This document shows positions 60,747 through 64,000 of a DNA stretch of 64,000 bases, in pieces. The notes below the pieces were generated by a model, which had not been told where the DNA came from, searched no databases, and worked only from the letters and a program-made list of their open reading frames with translations. Source of the stretch: a bacterium (GTDB lineage: Bacteria > UBA4055). The stretch lies in NCBI GenBank assembly GCA_029559475.1, contig JAKQBN010000078.1:21073-85072 (forward strand). Reading direction: 5' to 3'. Each line of letters begins with the position of its first letter. The stretch's first letter is position 1. The position numbers and the translations under genes are program-made.

Positions 60747-62374
60747 TTGTAACCCAGTATACTTTTATATTCAACTTTGTCTTTTAATATCTCTTTAGCC
60801 TTTGCAATGACAGGATCTTTTGTATTCATGATCCTGTATTTTTCTTTGTTGCCGTTCGTGTAAACGCCGAACTCTATAGCAAGATTATGTTTGATCCTAT
60901 CAATATTTTTTTCAAAATTACCAGACACATTTCCTGCCAGTTTTTCTCTTGTTTCTTCTAAATTCTTAATTAAGTCAGACGGATAATCGTTAGTTCTTGA
61001 GTATGAAAGTAGAGAGTCCGCAAGAAGCAGATCCCTGCTTTCATATCTAAATCCGCTGGATGCAATGTAATCTTTAAATTTTTGAACGATGCCGTCATTT
61101 ATACCTTTGAATTTGTAGTCAGGGTTCTTTAAATAAAAATTATAAAGAAAATCGCTGAAAAGGTTGTTCATCTTTAAAAACGAAATGTAATCAGTATCTT
61201 TTGCTTCTTCAACAAACACGTCAGGCAATATTCCTGTGCCTGATGGCATTTTCCTTTTATTATTTAACGAACTGAAGAAAACAGTATCATTTTCATTCTC
61301 AGATCTGTCTCCGAAATAATCTTCTTTCTGGATCAGCCTTCCGTTAGGTGTATAATACTTTCTTACCGTAACTTTCATATTTCTCTTTTTCATCATTCCC
61401 ACGTCAAAAAGCTGCTGAACCAGCCCTTTTCCGAATGATCTTTCTCCGACAATAACCGCTCTGTCGTGATCCTGAAGAGCGCCAGCAAAGATTTCCGAAG
61501 CGGATGCGCTTGAATTATTTATAAGAACCGCAACCGGGATCTCTGTATCCAACGGCGTCAGCTGTGTAAGATATTCGTTATCTATCCTGTCACCTCTTCC
61601 CTTTGTTGAAACAACGAGTTTATTTTTGGGCAGAAATGCGCTAGTGTGCTTAACCGCAGACTCCAAAAGTCCTCCCGGATTATATCTTAAGTCAATTATC
61701 AGTGATTTCACCCCCTGAGAGACTAGAATCTCGAACTCCTTTACAAAATCGTAATAGCTCGTAGCCGTAAACTGGGTCAGTTTTATGTATCCTACACTGC
61801 CGTCGATAACTTCAGAATAAGGAACATTTAAAATATTTATTCTTGCCCTTGTAAGACTGAAATTTAAAAGATCGTTCCTGCCAGGTCTCTTTATTTTAAG
61901 AGTAACTTTCGTTCCCGGATCGCCTCTAAGATAGTCAGACGCATCCTTTGTAGAAATTCCTTTTGTTTCTTTTTCATTTATATACATTATCATATCACCC
62001 GCTTTAAGTCCGACTTTAGAAGCCGGCGTATCATCCATAGGAGAGATGACAGTAAGCCTTTTTTCCGGTCCGCTAGTTCCAAGATAAATTCCGATACCGC
62101 CGTATGTTCCGCTTGACAGTTCGGTATAGTGATCAACTTCAGATTCTTTTAGAAGAACAGTATAAGGATCGGTAGTCGAAAGCATCGCCTTTATTCCTTC
62201 AGACATCATCTCCTCGATGTTTACGGTATCGACATAATTTTCATTCAACGTAAGGAGAATATCAAAATAAAGCTTAATGTTGTCTGATAATTCCTTATAA
62301 TAATCCGCTTTTTCATCTTCTGCTGAAAACAATAAGCACACAGGAATTAATAAAGTTAGAAGAATACTTCTCAT
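60743..62374 (-). CDS. S41 carboxyl-terminal processing protease
   Basis: The 543-residue protein has a signal peptide (MRSILLTLLIPVCLLFSAED), a helical N-terminus with YYKELSDNIKLYFDILLTLNE, a PDZ domain (GIGIYLGTSG, PASKVGLKAGDMIMYINEKE) and the protease core with LIIDLRYNPGGLL, the catalytic Ser in INNSSASASEIFAGALQD, and the Lys in ERSFGKGLVQ (residue 316). It cleaves C-terminal tails of periplasmic proteins, in some cases cell-wall hydrolases. It overlaps tmk by 4 bases. Confidence 0.95.
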   Translation of the reverse strand: MRSILLTLLIPVCLLFSAEDEKADYYKELSDNIKLYFDILLTLNENYVDTVNIEEMMSEGIKAMLSTTDPYTVLLKESEVDHYTELSSGTYGGIGIYLGTSGPEKRLTVISPMDDTPASKVGLKAGDMIMYINEKETKGISTKDASDYLRGDPGTKVTLKIKRPGRNDLLNFSLTRARINILNVPYSEVIDGSVGYIKLTQFTATSYYDFVKEFEILVSQGVKSLIIDLRYNPGGLLESAVKHTSAFLPKNKLVVSTKGRGDRIDNEYLTQLTPLDTEIPVAVLINNSSASASEIFAGALQDHDRAVIVGERSFGKGLVQQLFDVGMMKKRNMKVTVRKYYTPNGRLIQKEDYFGDRSENENDTVFFSSLNNKRKMPSGTGILPDVFVEEAKDTDYISFLKMNNLFSDFLYNFYLKNPDYKFKGINDGIVQKFKDYIASSGFRYESRDLLLADSLLSYSRTNDYPSDLIKNLEETREKLAGNVSGNFEKNIDRIKHNLAIEFGVYTNGNKEKYRIMNTKDPVIAKAKEILKDKVEYKSILGYK

Positions 62375-62994
62375 ATGATATTTCTCTCTTTAAGAACTGA
62401 CTCTATATCCGAAAATACTTTTTCTTTAATATTAGCAGCATTTATTCGTATGACCCTGCCCGGTTCATTTTTAGAGATCTCGATAAAACCGTTTCGGACT
62501 TTTTTGAAAAATTCGCTGTCCGCGGATTCCATCCTGTTGATCTCTTCGCCTCTCGATTCCATTCTTGAGAGCGAGGCATCTGTTTCCATATCGAGAAAAA
62601 ACGTTATATCAGGCATATACTTGCCGTCGATCGTAGCGAAATTATTGAGAAATCTGATCACTTTCAGATCCATTCCTCTGCCGTATCCCTGATATGCGGT
62701 AGTTGAATCCGCGAATCTGTCAAGAATTATCAGATTGCCATCATTCAAAAGCGGTATTATGCAGTTTTTAACAAGCTGTATTCTGCTCGCGATGTAAAGA
62801 AGTAGTTCTGTCTCGTTCTCTATGGCATAATTATTTTTATCAAGAAGTATCTGTCTAATATTCTCGCTTATACTGTTCCCGCCGGGTTCTCTTAAGACAG
62901 TATATTTTTTCCCTATCATTTCCAGTTTTTCGGACAGCATTCTTATTTGAGTAGATTTTCCGGAGCCGTCAAGCCCTTCGAAAGAAATTATCAT
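62371..62994 (-). CDS. tmk: Thymidylate kinase
   Basis: Tmk phosphorylates dTMP to dTDP. The 207-residue protein has the P-loop FEGLDGSGKSTQIRML, REPGGNSISE with the DR(E)-like site, LDRFADSTTAYQGYGRGMD and DITFFLDMETDASLSRMESRG. The start lies 12 bases after the SPOR gene's stop. Confidence 0.97.
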   Translation of the reverse strand: MIISFEGLDGSGKSTQIRMLSEKLEMIGKKYTVLREPGGNSISENIRQILLDKNNYAIENETELLLYIASRIQLVKNCIIPLLNDGNLIILDRFADSTTAYQGYGRGMDLKVIRFLNNFATIDGKYMPDITFFLDMETDASLSRMESRGEEINRMESADSEFFKKVRNGFIEISKNEPGRVIRINAANIKEKVFSDIESVLKERNII

Positions 62995-63006
62995 AATTTT
63001 ATCCCG

Positions 63007-63495
63007 CTATTTGTTCGATCCGGCAACCGGAATCCTTACTTCTACTTCATCAGGAACGATAATCGACGCATTTATTCCTTTATTTAAAAGCATATTCTGA
63101 TATTCTATCGCTTCATCCTTGTCTCTAAGCCTGCCTGCTCTGATCTTGTAAAAAGGTTTCTCGAATATGAGAAGAACATTTTCATCCCCCAACATATTCG
63201 CATACATGCTTTCTCTTCTCTTTGCCTCATTTATATCTTCGGTCTTGAATATCTGAACCCTGAAGCCGCTTACCTTTTTAAGAACGCTGTCGGGAATTGA
63301 TTTCTCTATTGCCGCCGATCCTTGACTCAAAAGTCCGGGAATATCCTTCTGAGCGTCAATTTCTATTGTCCCTGCTTTGATTTCGGTGAAATTGTAATCG
63401 GCTTTATAAAAATCAGGCTCTGATTCACTCCTGAAAACCTCAGATCTTAGCATAAGAAATACTGCCAGAAGGCAATGTAATAACAGCTTTATCAT
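63007..63495 (-). CDS. Secreted SPOR-domain protein
   Basis: The 162-residue protein has an N-terminal signal peptide (MIKLLLHCLLAVFLMLRSEV) and a C-terminal SPOR domain (about residues 75-150): SGFRVQIFKTEDINEAKRR, PFYKIRAGRLRDKDEAIEY and NASIIVPDEVEVRI. It should bind peptidoglycan. It lies 8 bases after the stop of the PEVK-repeat protein and before tmk. It is short for a SPOR protein but complete. Confidence 0.87.
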   Translation of the reverse strand: MIKLLLHCLLAVFLMLRSEVFRSESEPDFYKADYNFTEIKAGTIEIDAQKDIPGLLSQGSAAIEKSIPDSVLKKVSGFRVQIFKTEDINEAKRRESMYANMLGDENVLLIFEKPFYKIRAGRLRDKDEAIEYQNMLLNKGINASIIVPDEVEVRIPVAGSNK

Positions 63496-63503
63496 AGTTC
63501 TCT

Positions 63504-64000
63504 TTAATAATATTGGTTCTTAAGCCTGTTCAAAGTCTCGATTAAATCTCTGTCCAGCTTGATCAGTTCTTCCCTGTAGGTTTTCAGTATCCCGGCATAT
63601 TTTTCGTTTTTAGGTTCTTCTTTTACCTTTTTTGAATAATACAGGATCTCTTTTTTTATAGATGACGCAGAGAATTTGAACTTGGCTCTCGCAAAATTCA
63701 CCTGTCTGTCATAATCCTCGGGATCTTCGCTTAAGAACTCGGAAAGCGAAAGCATCTGTTCTTTATAATCTTTTGCGGTCATGTTCAATTCTGAAATTAC
63801 TTTCTGCAATTTCGGGTCGGGATCGACATAATCGGTATCAAGGTCCGAGTGATCCTCCGGTTTCGTTTTTACTTCAGGTTTTACTTCAGGTTTTACTTCA
63901 GGTTTTACTTCAGGTTTTACTTCAGGTTTTACTTCAGGTTTTACTTCAGGTTTTACTTCAGGTTTTACTTCAGGTTTTACTTCAGGTTTTACTTCAGGTT
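63504..64000 (-). CDS. C-terminal part of a protein with PEVK repeats, cut by the right edge
   Basis: On the minus strand the frame is open from the window's last base to a TAA at 63504. From the edge inward it encodes at least ten PEVK units, then TKPEDHSDLDTDYVDPDPK and a helical C-terminal domain (QKVISELNMTAKDYKEQMLSL, YSKKVKEEPKNEKYAGILKT, DLIETLNRLKN). The frame continues to the edge without a start, so a short version beginning at a TTG at 63809 is wrong. A Pro/Glu/Val/Lys-rich spacer may span the periplasm as in TonB-like proteins (inferred). The N-terminal domain is unknown. Confidence 0.75.
   Translation of the reverse strand, partial: PEVKPEVKPEVKPEVKPEVKPEVKPEVKPEVKPEVKPEVKPEVKTKPEDHSDLDTDYVDPDPKLQKVISELNMTAKDYKEQMLSLSEFLSEDPEDYDRQVNFARAKFKFSASSIKKEILYYSKKVKEEPKNEKYAGILKTYREELIKLDRDLIETLNRLKNQYY
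63877..64000 (-). repeat. Tandem 12-bp repeat encoding PEVK
   Basis: Ten perfect copies of GGTTTTACTTCA plus a partial copy at the right edge, and one degenerate copy before 63877. It is 12 bp, so copy changes stay in frame. The array runs out of the window, so its full length is unknown. Confidence 0.92.

Noticed and set aside
63877-64000. CRISPR or non-coding satellite
   Set aside because: The 12-bp units keep one reading frame and translate as PEVK continuous with a real C-terminal domain.

Overview
The window reads as a chromosomal segment of a Gram-negative bacterium, probably from the FCB superphylum or a related candidate phylum (Delongbacteria/Cloacimonadota-like; low confidence, inferred from gene content only). 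Pointers are lipopolysaccharide genes (LpxL-type acyltransferase, an LptE-like lipoprotein directly behind a sigma-54-type activator), a PorV-like outer-membrane protein, a glycine-rich RRM protein, several SPOR proteins, many secreted proteins and type IV pilus retraction (PilT). Base composition is moderately AT-rich, coding density is high, and many genes overlap by 1-14 bases. No rRNA, tRNA, CRISPR array or transposase was seen.

Layout. 1-569: a secreted protein cut by the left edge. 753-8139 (+): panB, panC, a stand-alone GlmU-type nucleotidyltransferase, an outer-membrane-like protein, a LytR_C protein, then a MurL-like epimerase, a MurD/MurD2 ligase and an M48 protease with TerB-like repeats. 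8141-12810 (-): L,D-transpeptidase, coiled-coil protein, helical-repeat protein, purF, flavodoxin, unknown.

12.9-24.1 kb is an accessory block. It is bracketed by two oppositely oriented hairpin elements whose inner 21 bases match at 19 positions. Inside are a secreted coiled-coil protein, a 1575-residue lipoprotein (13 or 14 FnIII repeats plus an FGE/SUMF1 domain), an AT-rich run of four genes (TIR-domain protein, unknown helical protein with a WANSFVH motif, small protein, two-TM protein), an AlbA_2 ATPase-like protein and an array of short ATGCGAA repeats. The TIR gene cluster is the best candidate for an undescribed (defence-type) system.

24.2-32.6 kb: DUF58 protein, ahcY, PorV-like protein, hutD and an FAD dehydrogenase on the other strand, RRM protein, sigma-54-type activator with lptE, adenosine-specific kinase. 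32.6-42.2 kb: propeller lipoprotein, a 1022-residue outer-membrane protein, a CsgG/TolB_N-like protein, two tandem MIO ammonia-lyases, a membrane protein. 42.3-47.9 kb: rpmB, lpxL-like gene, gcvPA-gcvH, pilT, MltB-like transglycosylase. 47.9-56.7 kb (-): one tightly packed run (outer-membrane protein, gpmI, histidine kinase, ribH, map, queH, N6-adenine methyltransferase, nitroreductase, GNAT). 56.8-60.1 kb (+): triple-SPOR lipoprotein, dsbD, thioredoxin. 60.2-64.0 kb (-): AMMECR1, S41 protease, tmk, SPOR protein and a protein with PEVK repeats running off the right edge.

Themes: envelope biogenesis dominates (peptidoglycan precursors, lipid A, SPOR and LytR_C proteins, murein hydrolases and transpeptidase, disulfide reduction), mixed with cofactor, one-carbon and amino-acid metabolism (pantothenate, riboflavin, SAH, glycine cleavage, histidine).
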